A stretch of DNA of 64,000 bases from CAIWHR01 sp963734055 (GTDB lineage: Bacteria; Pseudomonadota; Gammaproteobacteria; Burkholderiales; Casimicrobiaceae): NCBI GenBank assembly GCA_963734055.1, contig CAVTFQ010000007.1:62001-126000 (forward strand). Reading direction: 5' to 3'. This document shows positions 28,423 through 37,926 of the stretch, in pieces. The translations under genes were made by a program, and so were the position numbers. Positions within the stretch are counted from its first letter, which is position 1. Every line of letters starts with the position of its first letter. Below the pieces are notes generated by a model. That model ran no database searches, had not been told where the DNA came from, and worked only from the letters and a program-made list of their open reading frames with translations.

Positions 28423-30928
28423 AGGAGCCGCCCTCACGGCGTCGGGAGCGCTGCTGCGCGGCTCGCTCGCGCGGAATCGCTGGCGCGCCGGACTGGCGAT
28501 CCTGGCGCTGGCGCTGGGCGTCGCCCTCGGGTTTGCGGTACAGCTGATCAACGCCAGCGCCGTCGAGGAGCTGGCCCAGGGTGTGCACACGCTGTCGGGC
28601 GCGGCCGATCTCGAGGTCCGGGGACCGCGCGCGGGATTCTCCGAGACCCTGTACCCGATGCTCGCGCGCGTACGCGGTGTCGCTGCGGCGAGTCCGCTGG
28701 TCGAGGTCGACGCCAGGATCGCGGGCCGCGACGAGCCGCTGCGCATCGTCGGGATCGACGCCTTCCGCGCGGCCGTCGTGGAGCCGGCACTCGTGCCGTT
28801 CGCCACCGATCGGCTCGACGCGCTCCGATCGGACACGCTGTTCGTCACGCCAGCCGCGCTGCGCTGGCTCGACGTGCGCGAGGGAGACGTCGTCCGGGCG
28901 CAGTCCGGCCTCGCCGACGTGACGCTTCGCGTCGCAGGCACGCTCGACGCGGGTGCGACGCAGCGATTCGCGGTCATGGACATCGCGGGCGTGCAGGCGG
29001 CTTTCGGACGGATCGGACGACTCTCGCGGGTCGACCTCCAGCTCGCGCGCGGCGTGGACGTCACGGCGTTCGCGGAGGATCTTCGCAGCCGGCTGCCCCC
29101 GGGGGTCGTCGCCTCGCGGCCGGAAGCCAACGCGGCCGCGAGCGCGGACCTGTCGCGCTCGTACCGCGTCAATCTTCAGGTGCTGGCGCTGGTCGCGCTC
29201 TTCACGGGCGGCCTCCTCGTGTTCTCGACGCAGGCGCTCGCCGTCGTGCGGCGGCGGGCGCAGTTCGCGTTGCTGCGCGTGCTCGGGTTCACGCGCCGGC
29301 GACTCGCGACGCTGATCGTCGCGGAAGGCGCGATCGTCGGAGCCTGCGGCAGCGCGCTGGGTCTCGCGCTGGGCTTCGCGCTCGCCCTGCTCGCGCTGCG
29401 ATCGTTCGGCGGCGACCTCGGGTCCGGATACTTCCGCGACGTGGTCCCCAGGTTGCATCCCGGGTGGGAGCCGCTCTCGCTGTTCTTCGCGCTCGGCGTT
29501 GCGGCCGCGATGCTCGGAAGTCTCGTTCCGGCGATCGAGGCGTCGCGTGCCGCGCCGGCGCAGGCACTCAAGGCAGGCGACGAGGAGCAGGCCTTCGTGC
29601 GCCTCCGAACGCCGTGGCCGGGGCTCGTCGCGTTGACCGTCGGTGCAGTGGCGACGACGCTGCCGCCTGTCAACGGCCTTCCGCTCGCCGGGTATGCCGC
29701 CATTGCGCTGCTGCTGATCGGCACGCTGATGCTGCTGCCACGGATTGCGGTCCTCGCCCTGGCTCTCCTGCCGCTGCCGCGCGCGCCCGCGCCGCGACTT
29801 GCGGTGGCGCAGCTCAGGGGCGCGCCGGGCCAGCTCACCGTCAGCCTGGCAGCCGTCGTCGCGAGCGTGTCGTTGATGGTGTCGATGGCGATCATGGTGA
29901 CGTCGTTCCGCGATTCGCTCGAAGCGTGGCTCGGGCGAATCCTCCCCGCCGACGTGTACATCCGGGCGGCGGCGAGCGGGGACACCGCGTTCCTGCCGGC
30001 GGCTGTGCAGGCGCGGATGCGCGTGCTGCCCGGCGTCGCGCGCGCCGAGTTCCAGCGCGAGCAGCAGCTTGCGCTCGACGCCGCGCGGCCGCGGATCGTG
30101 CTCGTCGCGCGCGCGATCGATCGCGACGATCCGGCGCGAAGCCTGCCGCTGCTGCAACCGCCGTTGCACGTGGCCGCGACGGCGCCGCCACCGGCGTGGG
30201 TCAACGAAGCGGCAGCCGATCTCTACGGGCTCGGTCCGGGGCAGGTCGTGCGGCTGCCGCTCGACGGACGCGCGGTGGCGTTCACGGTCGCCGGTGTCTG
30301 GCGCGACTACGGCCGACCGCAGGGCGCCGTCGCGATCGAGCGCGAGCGCTACGTCGAGTTGACCGGCGACACGACCGTGACCAACGCCGCGTTGTGGTTG
30401 CGACCCGGCGCCGACCGCTCCGCCGTCATCGCAGCGTTGCGTGACATCGTGGGCGGTGATCGGCTCGACATCTACTCGCCCGGCGACATCCGGGCGCTAT
30501 CGCTCCGAGCGTTCGACCGGACGTTCGCGGTCACCTATGCGCTGGAGCTGGCCGCTGTCGTCATCGGGCTCTTCGGACTGTCGTCGTCGTTCGGCGCGCT
30601 CGTGCTCTCGCGCCGGCGGGAATTCGGCGTGCTGCGCCACCTCGGGATGACGCGGCGGCAGGTGGCGACGATGCTCGCGACGGAGGGCGCCCTCGCGAGT
30701 GGCATCGGCCTCGCGGTCGGGCTCGCGCTCGGATTCGCGATGAGCCTGATCCTGATCCATGTCGTCAACCGGCAGTCGTTCCACTGGGGCATGGAGCTGT
30801 CGCTGCCGTGGGCCGCGCTTGGCGCTTTCGCCGCCGCCTTGCTTGCGCTGTCCACGCTCACGGCGCTCGCGAGCGGCCGCCGCGCGATGGCAGCGGACGT
30901 GGTCGCTGCGGTCAAGGACGACTGGTGA
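28415..30928 (+). CDS. FtsX-like ABC permease, duplicated
   Basis: An 837-residue permease with a duplicated FtsX/MacB core: one membrane helix near residue 30, a large periplasmic domain, three helices around 260-390, a central hydrophobic part near 430-500, then a second periplasmic domain and three helices in the last 130 residues. The stretches LLRVLGFTRRRLATLIVAEG and VLRHLGMTRRQVATMLATEG are the two coupling regions and are clear internal repeats. It works with the upstream ATPase, probably in moving lipids or lipoproteins in the envelope. The following lipocalin-like gene starts 4 bp after its stop. Confidence 0.87.
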   Translation: MPEGAALTASGALLRGSLARNRWRAGLAILALALGVALGFAVQLINASAVEELAQGVHTLSGAADLEVRGPRAGFSETLYPMLARVRGVAAASPLVEVDARIAGRDEPLRIVGIDAFRAAVVEPALVPFATDRLDALRSDTLFVTPAALRWLDVREGDVVRAQSGLADVTLRVAGTLDAGATQRFAVMDIAGVQAAFGRIGRLSRVDLQLARGVDVTAFAEDLRSRLPPGVVASRPEANAAASADLSRSYRVNLQVLALVALFTGGLLVFSTQALAVVRRRAQFALLRVLGFTRRRLATLIVAEGAIVGACGSALGLALGFALALLALRSFGGDLGSGYFRDVVPRLHPGWEPLSLFFALGVAAAMLGSLVPAIEASRAAPAQALKAGDEEQAFVRLRTPWPGLVALTVGAVATTLPPVNGLPLAGYAAIALLLIGTLMLLPRIAVLALALLPLPRAPAPRLAVAQLRGAPGQLTVSLAAVVASVSLMVSMAIMVTSFRDSLEAWLGRILPADVYIRAAASGDTAFLPAAVQARMRVLPGVARAEFQREQQLALDAARPRIVLVARAIDRDDPARSLPLLQPPLHVAATAPPPAWVNEAAADLYGLGPGQVVRLPLDGRAVAFTVAGVWRDYGRPQGAVAIERERYVELTGDTTVTNAALWLRPGADRSAVIAALRDIVGGDRLDIYSPGDIRALSLRAFDRTFAVTYALELAAVVIGLFGLSSSFGALVLSRRREFGVLRHLGMTRRQVATMLATEGALASGIGLAVGLALGFAMSLILIHVVNRQSFHWGMELSLPWAALGAFAAALLALSTLTALASGRRAMAADVVAAVKDDW

Positions 30929-30932
30929 GCCG

Positions 30933-32000
30933 ATGAAGCGCCGGCAATTCATCGCCGCAGTGTTCGCCTTCGCCGCCGCGCGCGCATCGGCAGCCGACGA
31001 ATACCCACCGGTTGCACCAGGGCGGCCGCTGACGTTCCCCCGCGATCACGGGAGCCATCCCGACTATCGAACCGAGTGGTGGTACGTGACTGGCCGGGTG
31101 GTCGATGCGGCCGGTCGCGACTACGGCGTACAAGTGACGTTCTTCCGCCATCGGCCGCGCATCGCCGAAGCGAATCCCAGCGCGTTCGCGCCGCGGCAGC
31201 TCCTCTTCGCGCACGCGGCGGTCGCCGATCCGGGGCTCGGGCGGCTGCGGCACGACCAGCGTGCTGCGCGCGCGGGTTTCGGGCTCGCCGAGGCAAGCGA
31301 GGAAACGACGCGGGTCACCATCGATGACTGGTCGCTCGAGCTGGAAGGGGACGTCTATCGCGCGCGCGTCGTCGGCCGCGATTTCGCGCTCGACCTTCAC
31401 TTCGCCTCGCACACGCCGATCCTCGTCAACGGCGAGTCCGGCTACTCGCGCAAGGGACCGCTGCCCATTCAGGCGAGCTGGTACTACAGTCGACCGCAGC
31501 TCGCGGTCAGCGGGACCATCGCGCTCGGCGGAGCGATGCTGGCGGTCCGCGGCGTCGCCTGGCTCGATCACGAGTGGTCGAGCGAATACATCGCGGCCGG
31601 CGCTTCGGGGTGGGACTGGACAGGCATCAACTTCGACGACGGCGCCGCGCTGATGGCGTTCCGGATGCGCGATCGCGCCGGCGGAACGCTGTGGGCTGGC
31701 GGCACGTGGCGCGGCACCGAGGGCCGTCGGCGGACGTTTGCCCCGGACGACATCCGCTTCGAGGCGCGACGCACGTGGCGGTCACCGCGCACCGGATTCG
31801 ACTATCCGGTGGCGATGACGGTCGCTGCCGGCGGCGTCGAGTACCGGCTCGATCCCCTGATGGACGACCAGGAGCTCGATTCGCGCGTGAGCACGGGCAC
31901 GATCTACTGGGAGGGCGCGGTGCGCGCCGCCGGCCCGGACGGCCGATCCGGGCGCGGCTACCTGGAACTCACCGGTTATGGCACGGCGCTGCGGTGGTGA
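30933..32000 (+). CDS. AttH/CrtC-like lipocalin-fold protein
   Basis: A 355-residue exported protein of the carotenoid 1,2-hydratase (CrtC)/AttH family. The signal is MKRRQFIAAVFAFAAARASA. Conserved features are YRTEWWYVTGRVVDAAGR near residue 48, WLDHEWSSEY near 210 and GWDWTGINFDDGAALMAFRM. In known clusters AttH-type proteins accompany an ATPase and an FtsX-like permease, as here, and probably carry a lipid-like ligand. It is not evidence for carotenoid synthesis because no crt genes are present. A short GAGC precedes the ATG. Confidence 0.85.
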   Translation: MKRRQFIAAVFAFAAARASAADEYPPVAPGRPLTFPRDHGSHPDYRTEWWYVTGRVVDAAGRDYGVQVTFFRHRPRIAEANPSAFAPRQLLFAHAAVADPGLGRLRHDQRAARAGFGLAEASEETTRVTIDDWSLELEGDVYRARVVGRDFALDLHFASHTPILVNGESGYSRKGPLPIQASWYYSRPQLAVSGTIALGGAMLAVRGVAWLDHEWSSEYIAAGASGWDWTGINFDDGAALMAFRMRDRAGGTLWAGGTWRGTEGRRRTFAPDDIRFEARRTWRSPRTGFDYPVAMTVAAGGVEYRLDPLMDDQELDSRVSTGTIYWEGAVRAAGPDGRSGRGYLELTGYGTALRW

Positions 32001-32113
32001 TGGAACCGGATGCTGCGCGCTCGCCCTTGACCGGATGGACAGTCGCCGCCGCGCGCCGTTGCGCCGCGGACTCCGGCTTCCAGCCAAGACGTGCCGCGGA
32101 AACAGGCGTTCGC

Positions 32114-33100
32114 CTACAGCCGCACGACCCGACCCTCCTTCCACGACGTCGTCGCGGCGTCGGCGAGCTCCAGCGCCTTCACGCCGTCGTCGATCGTCGT
32201 CCGCAGCTTGTCGCGACCGGCGAGCACTGCAAAGAAGTGCGCCATCTCGTTCGCGTAGGCGGCGCGGTAACGCTCGAGAAAGAAATGTTCGGGCAGATCG
32301 CGGGAGACGGCGGCGGCCGTGCTCGCCACGACTTCCGTCGGCGCGTGGTTGCCGGCCTGCAGCATGCCTTCGCTTCCGAGCACTTCGAACCGCTGGTCGT
32401 AGCCGTAGGCTGCGCGCCGGCTCGTGTTGATCTGGCAGAGCCGGCCGCGCTTCGTGCGTATCGTCACCGCGGTGCAGTCCGCGTCGCCGGCCTCCGCGAT
32501 CGCGGGGTCCACGAGGCACGAGGCGTTGGCGTGGACCGTCTCGGCTTCGTCGTCCAGGATCCAGCGGAAGATGTCGAAGTCGTGGATCAGCATGTCCTTG
32601 AAGATGCCGCCGGAGCTCCGGATGTAGGGGATCGGCGGCGCGCCGGGGTCGCGGCTCGTGACGACGAGCATCTCGGGAGTGCCGATCTCGCCCTTCTGGA
32701 TTCGCGACTTGAGCGCTGCGAACGTCGGATCGTAGCGGCGCTGGAACCCGATGAGGCACGTCACGCCCGCACGCTTCACGGCGTCGGCGCACTCACGCGC
32801 GCGGGCGAGATCGAGGTCGACAGGCTTTTCGCAGAAGATCTGCTTGCCCGATTCCGCGGCGGTCCGGATCAACTCGGCGTGCGCGTCGGTCGACGAGCAG
32901 ATCAGCACGACACCGACACCCTCGTCCGCGAACACCTCGGCGACCGTCGCAACGCTTGCGCCGTGACGATCGGCGAGCAGCTGCGCCGCCTTCGCGTTCG
33001 GGTCGACGACGTACTTGAGTCGGGCGCCCGTCTCGCGGGCGAGGTTGCCCGCGTGGATCGTGCCGATGCGGCCGGCGCCGAACAATGCGACTTCGATCAT
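32114..33100 (-). CDS. iolG: myo-inositol 2-dehydrogenase
   Basis: Oxidises myo-inositol to scyllo-inosose with NAD+, the first step of inositol catabolism. The 328-residue Gfo/Idh/MocA enzyme has the Rossmann loop VALFGAGRIGTIHAGN, the catalytic lysine of FCEKPVD and the aspartate/histidine region IHDFDIFRW. The gene is divergent from iolC across 88 bp, so both directions probably share control. Length and start (MIEVALFGAGRIG) suit the family. A scyllo-inositol dehydrogenase is less likely but possible. Confidence 0.9.
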   Translation of the reverse strand: MIEVALFGAGRIGTIHAGNLARETGARLKYVVDPNAKAAQLLADRHGASVATVAEVFADEGVGVVLICSSTDAHAELIRTAAESGKQIFCEKPVDLDLARARECADAVKRAGVTCLIGFQRRYDPTFAALKSRIQKGEIGTPEMLVVTSRDPGAPPIPYIRSSGGIFKDMLIHDFDIFRWILDDEAETVHANASCLVDPAIAEAGDADCTAVTIRTKRGRLCQINTSRRAAYGYDQRFEVLGSEGMLQAGNHAPTEVVASTAAAVSRDLPEHFFLERYRAAYANEMAHFFAVLAGRDKLRTTIDDGVKALELADAATTSWKEGRVVRL

Positions 33101-33188
33101 GGAGGGGCCCGGTTGCGCGAGTGGCGATCTCGTTCTATGTTACAGGAATTCCGCGGCGTGATCCGCCTTGCCGCATCGCATTCCCTCC

Positions 33189-35129
33189 ATGAAGAACGCG
33201 ACTCGTTTCGCTACCGGACGTCCGCTCGACATCGTCTGCCTGGGCCGCCTCGCCGTCGATTTCTACGCACAGCAGATCGGCGCGCGGCTCGAGGACGTCG
33301 CAAGCTTCGCCAAATATCTGGGCGGTTCGTCGGCGAACACGGCTTTCGGCTGCGCGCGGCTCGGCCTCAAGGCCGCGATGACGTCGCGCATCGGCGACGA
33401 TGCGATGGGGCGCTTCCTCGTCGAAACGCTGGCAAGGGAAGGCTGCGACGTCTCGCACGTCAGCGTCGATCCGACGCGCCTCACGGGGGGCGTCGTGCTC
33501 GGGATCAAGGACCGTGACACGTTCCCGTTGATCTTCCTGCGCGAGAACTGCGCCGACATGGCGGTCACCGAAGAGGATGTGGCGGCGGACTTCCTCGCCC
33601 GGGCGAAAGCGCTGCTGATCACGGGTACTCACTTTTCGACCTCGCACGTTCATCGCGTCAGCAGCCTCGCCCTCGAGCGCGCCCGTGCGCACGACGTCCG
33701 GACGGTTCTCGACATCGACTATCGGCCGGTGCTGTGGGGTCTGACCGTGCGCGGCGACGGCGAGACCCGATTCATCGCGAGCGGCGCCGTGACGGCACAC
33801 CTGCAGGCGCTCTTGCCGTCGTTCGACCTCGTGATCGGCACGATCGAGGAGTTCGCGATCGCCGGCGGCAGCACGGACATCATCTCCGCGTTGAAGGCGG
33901 TGCGTCGTCTGACCAAGGCGACGTTCGTCGTGAAGCGCGGTCCTCTCGGGTGCGCGGTCATCGACGGCACGATTCCGGCGACGCTCGACGATGCTTTCAA
34001 CGGGGCAGGCGTGAAGGTCGAGGTATTGAACGTGCTCGGGGCGGGGGACGCGTTCAACGCGGGCTTCCTGTCGGGCTGGCTGCGCGGCGAGGACTACGCC
34101 GCGTGCGTCCGCTACGCGAACGCCTGCGGCGCGCTCGTCGTCTCCCGGCACGGGTGCGCGCCGGCGATGCCGACCCGGATCGAGCTCGACCACTATCTCG
34201 CGAACGCCGAGCGGATTTCGCAGCCGGACAAGGACGCGCTCCTCACGCGGCTCCACCGGGTGACGGCGCCGCGCACGCCGCGGCCCGAGCTCTTTGTCTT
34301 CGCCTTCGATCATCGCGAACCGTTCTTCGAGCTCGCGCGCGCGACCGGCGCGGACGAGCGGCGGATTCCCGCGCTGAAGAGGCTGCTCGTGCGGGCGGTC
34401 GCGGAGACGGAGGCAGCGCGCGGCCTTCAAGGTCGCGTCGGCCTGCTCTGCGACGACCGCTACGGCCAGGACGCGCTCAACGCCGCGACGGGTCGCGGCT
34501 GGTGGATCGGACGGCCGGTCGAGCAGCCGGGATCGAATCCGGTCGTGTTCGAGCACGGCCGTTCGATCGGCACGACGCTCATCGCCTGGCCGGTCGAGCA
34601 CGTCGTGAAGTGCCTCGTGCCGCTGCACCCCGACGACGATATCCTGAACCGGCTCGAGAACGAGGCGCAGGTTCGCGCGCTTTACGACGCCGTCCAGGCG
34701 AGCGGTCACGAGCTCCTGCTCGAGATCGTGCAGCCCAAGCGCTTGCCCGCGGAGCCGGACGTGTTGCTGCGCGCGGTGAAGCGCCTCTACAACCTGGGCA
34801 TCTACCCGGAGTGGTGGAAGCTGCCGCCGCCGGCGCGCGAGGCGTGGCCGGCGCTCGACGCGCTGATCCACGAGCGCGATCCCCATTGCCGCGGCGTTGT
34901 TCTGCTCGGGCTCAATGCACCGATCGACGAGCTCGCGCGCGGCTTCGCCGCAGCCGCCGAGAGCCGGACGTGCCGGGGCTTCGCGGTCGGCCGTACGATC
35001 TTCGGCGAGCCGGCCCGCGCCTGGCTCGCCAACGCGGTCGACGACGATGGCCTCGTCGCCGGTGTCCGGAAGAACTTCGAAGCGCTGATCGACGCGTGGC
35101 GGTCTTCAAGAAGGGGAGAGGTGCGATGA
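33189..35129 (+). CDS. iolC: 5-dehydro-2-deoxygluconokinase fused to DUF2090 aldolase-like domain
   Basis: A 646-residue bifunctional protein. Residues ~10-330 form a PfkB-family kinase (LGRLAVDFYAQQIGARL, GGSSANTAFGCARLGL, catalytic NVLGAGDAFNAGFLSG) that phosphorylates 2-deoxy-5-keto-gluconate. Residues ~335-646 are a DUF2090 domain (ELFVFAFDHREPFFELA) resembling class I aldolases; in proteobacteria it is thought to supply the next, IolJ-like, cleavage. The ATG at 33189 was chosen over a TTG at 33168; neither has a good ribosome site. It overlaps iolD by 4 bp. Confidence 0.91.
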   Translation: MKNATRFATGRPLDIVCLGRLAVDFYAQQIGARLEDVASFAKYLGGSSANTAFGCARLGLKAAMTSRIGDDAMGRFLVETLAREGCDVSHVSVDPTRLTGGVVLGIKDRDTFPLIFLRENCADMAVTEEDVAADFLARAKALLITGTHFSTSHVHRVSSLALERARAHDVRTVLDIDYRPVLWGLTVRGDGETRFIASGAVTAHLQALLPSFDLVIGTIEEFAIAGGSTDIISALKAVRRLTKATFVVKRGPLGCAVIDGTIPATLDDAFNGAGVKVEVLNVLGAGDAFNAGFLSGWLRGEDYAACVRYANACGALVVSRHGCAPAMPTRIELDHYLANAERISQPDKDALLTRLHRVTAPRTPRPELFVFAFDHREPFFELARATGADERRIPALKRLLVRAVAETEAARGLQGRVGLLCDDRYGQDALNAATGRGWWIGRPVEQPGSNPVVFEHGRSIGTTLIAWPVEHVVKCLVPLHPDDDILNRLENEAQVRALYDAVQASGHELLLEIVQPKRLPAEPDVLLRAVKRLYNLGIYPEWWKLPPPAREAWPALDALIHERDPHCRGVVLLGLNAPIDELARGFAAAAESRTCRGFAVGRTIFGEPARAWLANAVDDDGLVAGVRKNFEALIDAWRSSRRGEVR

Positions 35130-36985
35130 CCACGGTCCGGCTGACGATGGCGCAGGCGCTGGTCCGCTACCTCGTCGCGCAGCGCACGATGTTGGAAGGG
35201 CGCGACGTGCCGCTCTTCGCGGGCGTGTGGGCGATTTTCGGCCACGGCAACGTGGCGGGCGTCGGCGAGGCCCTGTCCCGCCACCGGAACGAGCTGCCCA
35301 CCTACCGTGCACACAACGAGCAGGCGATGGCGCACGCGGCGATCGCGTTCGCGAAGGCGCACTTCCGCCGGCAAATGATGGCGTGCACGACGTCGATCGG
35401 CCCCGGGGCGACGAACCTCGTCACTGCGGCGGCGACCGCGCACGTGAACCGGCTGCCCGTGCTCTTCCTGCCGGGAGACATCTTCGTCTCGCGGGCGCCC
35501 GATCCGGTGCTGCAGCAGGTCGAGGACTTCGACGACGGGCGCGTGTCGGCGAACGACTGCTTCCGTCCCGTGTCGCGCTACTTCGACCGTATCGTCCACC
35601 CGGCGCAGCTCCTCTCGTCGCTGCCGCGCGCGATGTCGGTGCTGACCGATGCTGCGCTCTGCGGGCCAGCTACGCTCGCGCTCCCGCAGGACGTGCAGGC
35701 GACGGCGTTCGATTATCCCGATGACTTCTTCGCGCCGCGCGTGTGGACGGTCAGGGCCGAGGCTCCCCGCGAGGCGGATCTCGACGCCGCGGTGGGCGCG
35801 CTCCGTGCGTCGCGCCGGCCGGTCGTCGTCGGTGGCGGCGGCGTTCTCTACAGCGACGGCGGTGCGCAGGCGCTCGAGCGCTTCGTCGAGCGGCACGGCG
35901 TCCCGGTCACCGAGACGCAGGCCGGCAAGGGCGCGATCGCGTGGGACCATCCGCTGCAGGCGGGCGCGATCGGCGTCACCGGCGGCACCGCTGCGAACGC
36001 ACTCGCGCGCGAGGCCGACCTCGTGCTCGCCGTCGGGACGCGTCTCGCGGACTTCACGACGGGTTCGCACTCGCTCTTCCCGCAGGCGCGGCTCGTCGCG
36101 ATCAACGTCAATGCGTTCGACGCCGGAAAGTGGCGCGCGCTGCCTGTCGTCGGCGATGCGGCGGCGACGCTAGATGCGCTCACTGCGCGACTCTCGGGCT
36201 GGACCGCCGACGCGGCGTGGTCGGGGCGCGCGCAGCAAGAAGCACGGGGGTGGCGCGACGTCGTTACGGCGATCGTCGGTGTGCGGGACGTCAAGCCGCC
36301 CGCGCTGCCCTACGACGGCGAGGTCATCGGCGCCGTCCAGCGCCACGCGCGCTCGGCGGAGGACGACATCGTCGTCTGCGCCGCCGGGTCGCTGCCCGGC
36401 GAGCTGCACAAGCTCTGGCGTGCGGCGCGGCCGGGAGCCTATCACGTCGAATACGGCTATTCGTGCATGGGCTACGAAATCGCCGGCGGCATCGGCGTGA
36501 AGCTCGCGCGGCCGGAGCGCGAGGTCGTCGTGCTGGTCGGCGACGGCAGTTACCTCATGCTGAATTCGGAGCTGGCGACTTCCGTCATGCTCGGCACGAA
36601 GCTCGTCGTCGTCGTGCTCGACAACCGCGGCTACGGTTGCATCCACCGGCTGCAGGAGGCCTGCGGAGGGGAGGCGTTCAACAACCTGCTCGACGATTGC
36701 GCACGGGGTGCGGGCAGGGCGCCGGCGATCGATTTCGCGGCTCACGCGAGGGCGCTGGGCGCGCGGGCCGAGCACGTCGGCTCGATCGCCGAGCTCGAGG
36801 CGGCGCTCGCGCGTGCGCGCGCCGCCGAGCGGACGTACGTCGTCGTCATCGACACCGACGCGCGGCGCTCGACGGAAGCCGGCGGCTGGTGGTGGGAGGT
36901 CGGCGTGCCCGAAGTGTCGGAATCGCCGGAGGTGCGCTCGGCGCGAGCCGCCTACGACAGCGGCAAGAAGGCGCAGAGGCCGTGA
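35126..36985 (+). CDS. iolD: 3D-(3,5/4)-trihydroxycyclohexane-1,2-dione hydrolase
   Basis: Thiamine diphosphate-dependent enzyme that opens the ring of the inositol intermediate to 5-deoxy-glucuronate. The 619-residue protein has the three ThDP-family domains: the glutamate in AHNEQAMAHAA, the central domain (RPVVVGGGGVLYSDGG) and the cofactor motif VLVGDGSYLMLNSE ending in LDNRGYG. The ATG overlaps the iolC stop by 4 bp, and a strong ribosome site (aaggggagagg) precedes it. The following iolE overlaps by 1 bp. Confidence 0.93.
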   Translation: MTTVRLTMAQALVRYLVAQRTMLEGRDVPLFAGVWAIFGHGNVAGVGEALSRHRNELPTYRAHNEQAMAHAAIAFAKAHFRRQMMACTTSIGPGATNLVTAAATAHVNRLPVLFLPGDIFVSRAPDPVLQQVEDFDDGRVSANDCFRPVSRYFDRIVHPAQLLSSLPRAMSVLTDAALCGPATLALPQDVQATAFDYPDDFFAPRVWTVRAEAPREADLDAAVGALRASRRPVVVGGGGVLYSDGGAQALERFVERHGVPVTETQAGKGAIAWDHPLQAGAIGVTGGTAANALAREADLVLAVGTRLADFTTGSHSLFPQARLVAINVNAFDAGKWRALPVVGDAAATLDALTARLSGWTADAAWSGRAQQEARGWRDVVTAIVGVRDVKPPALPYDGEVIGAVQRHARSAEDDIVVCAAGSLPGELHKLWRAARPGAYHVEYGYSCMGYEIAGGIGVKLARPEREVVVLVGDGSYLMLNSELATSVMLGTKLVVVVLDNRGYGCIHRLQEACGGEAFNNLLDDCARGAGRAPAIDFAAHARALGARAEHVGSIAELEAALARARAAERTYVVVIDTDARRSTEAGGWWWEVGVPEVSESPEVRSARAAYDSGKKAQRP

Positions 36986-37926
36986 TGCCGTCCTCGGTGC
37001 GCATCGGGATCAACCCGATCTCGTGGACCAACGACGACCTGCCGTCGCTCGGCGGCGAGACGCCGCTCGATACAGCGCTCGCGGAGGGCAAGGCGATCGG
37101 CTACGAGGGCTTCGAGCTCGGCAACAAGTTCCCGCGCGAGCCAAGGGCGCTCGCCGCGGTGCTCGCGCGGCACGGCCTTGCGTGCGTGTCCGGCTGGTAC
37201 TCGGGCCGCCTCGCGCGAGGTACGGTCCGGGACGAGATCGCGAACGTCGAAGCACATCTCGCGCTCTTGGCCGCGAACGGCGCCGAGGTGATGGTCTACG
37301 GCGAGGTCGCCGATTCGATCCAGGGACGGCACGAGGCCCTGGCGCGCCGTCCGCGCTTCCGCAGCGACGCCGAGTGGTCGGCCTACGGCGAGCGCGTGAC
37401 CGCGTTCGCGCGGCACATCGCGGCGCGCGGCGTCCGGCTCGCCTATCATCACCACATGGGGGCCTACGTCGAGAGTGCCGACGACGTCGACCGGCTGATG
37501 GCCGTCACCGGTCCCGAGGTGGGCCTGCTCCACGACACCGGGCACGTCACCTTCGCGGGCGGCGACGCGCCGACCGAGCTCGCGAAGCATGTCGCGCGGG
37601 TGGTCCACGTGCACTGCAAGGACGTCCGCCCCGAAGTGGCGCGGATGGCGCGCAACCGCGGCTGGAGCTTCCTCGAAGCGGTCATCAACGGCGCGTTCAG
37701 CACCCCGGGCGAAGGGGCCGTCGATTTCGCGCGCGTGATATCGATCCTGCGGGGCGCGGGCTATCGCGGCTGGCTCGTGGTCGAGGGCGAGCAGGACCCC
37801 GCGGTCGCGCCGGCGTATCGTTACGCGGACATGGCCTATCGTCTCCTCCGCGCGCTCATCGACGGGAAGGGCGACGCCGTCGCGCGCGCCGCCGCCGCGG
37901 CCGGGAGGCAAGGAATTCCCTCATGA
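36985..37926 (+). CDS. iolE: inosose dehydratase
   Basis: Dehydrates scyllo-inosose to the trihydroxycyclohexane-dione substrate of IolD. The 313-residue TIM-barrel protein starts with the typical IGINPISWTNDDLPSLGG and has the metal-site histidines and acids in LAYHHHMGAYVES, LLHDTGHVTFAGGD, VHVHCKDVRPEV and VVEGEQDP. It overlaps the iolD stop by 1 bp and the iolB start by 4 bp. A GTG 3 bp upstream could also start it, with little effect. Confidence 0.93.
   Translation: MPSSVRIGINPISWTNDDLPSLGGETPLDTALAEGKAIGYEGFELGNKFPREPRALAAVLARHGLACVSGWYSGRLARGTVRDEIANVEAHLALLAANGAEVMVYGEVADSIQGRHEALARRPRFRSDAEWSAYGERVTAFARHIAARGVRLAYHHHMGAYVESADDVDRLMAVTGPEVGLLHDTGHVTFAGGDAPTELAKHVARVVHVHCKDVRPEVARMARNRGWSFLEAVINGAFSTPGEGAVDFARVISILRGAGYRGWLVVEGEQDPAVAPAYRYADMAYRLLRALIDGKGDAVARAAAAAGRQGIPS

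Noticed and set aside
27565..30169. Long minus-strand frames over the ABC genes
   Set aside because: They oppose a clear ATPase and permease and have no recognisable domain.
30933..32000. Carotenoid hydratase role for the CrtC-like gene
   Set aside because: No other carotenoid gene is present and the ABC neighbours fit an AttH-type role better.
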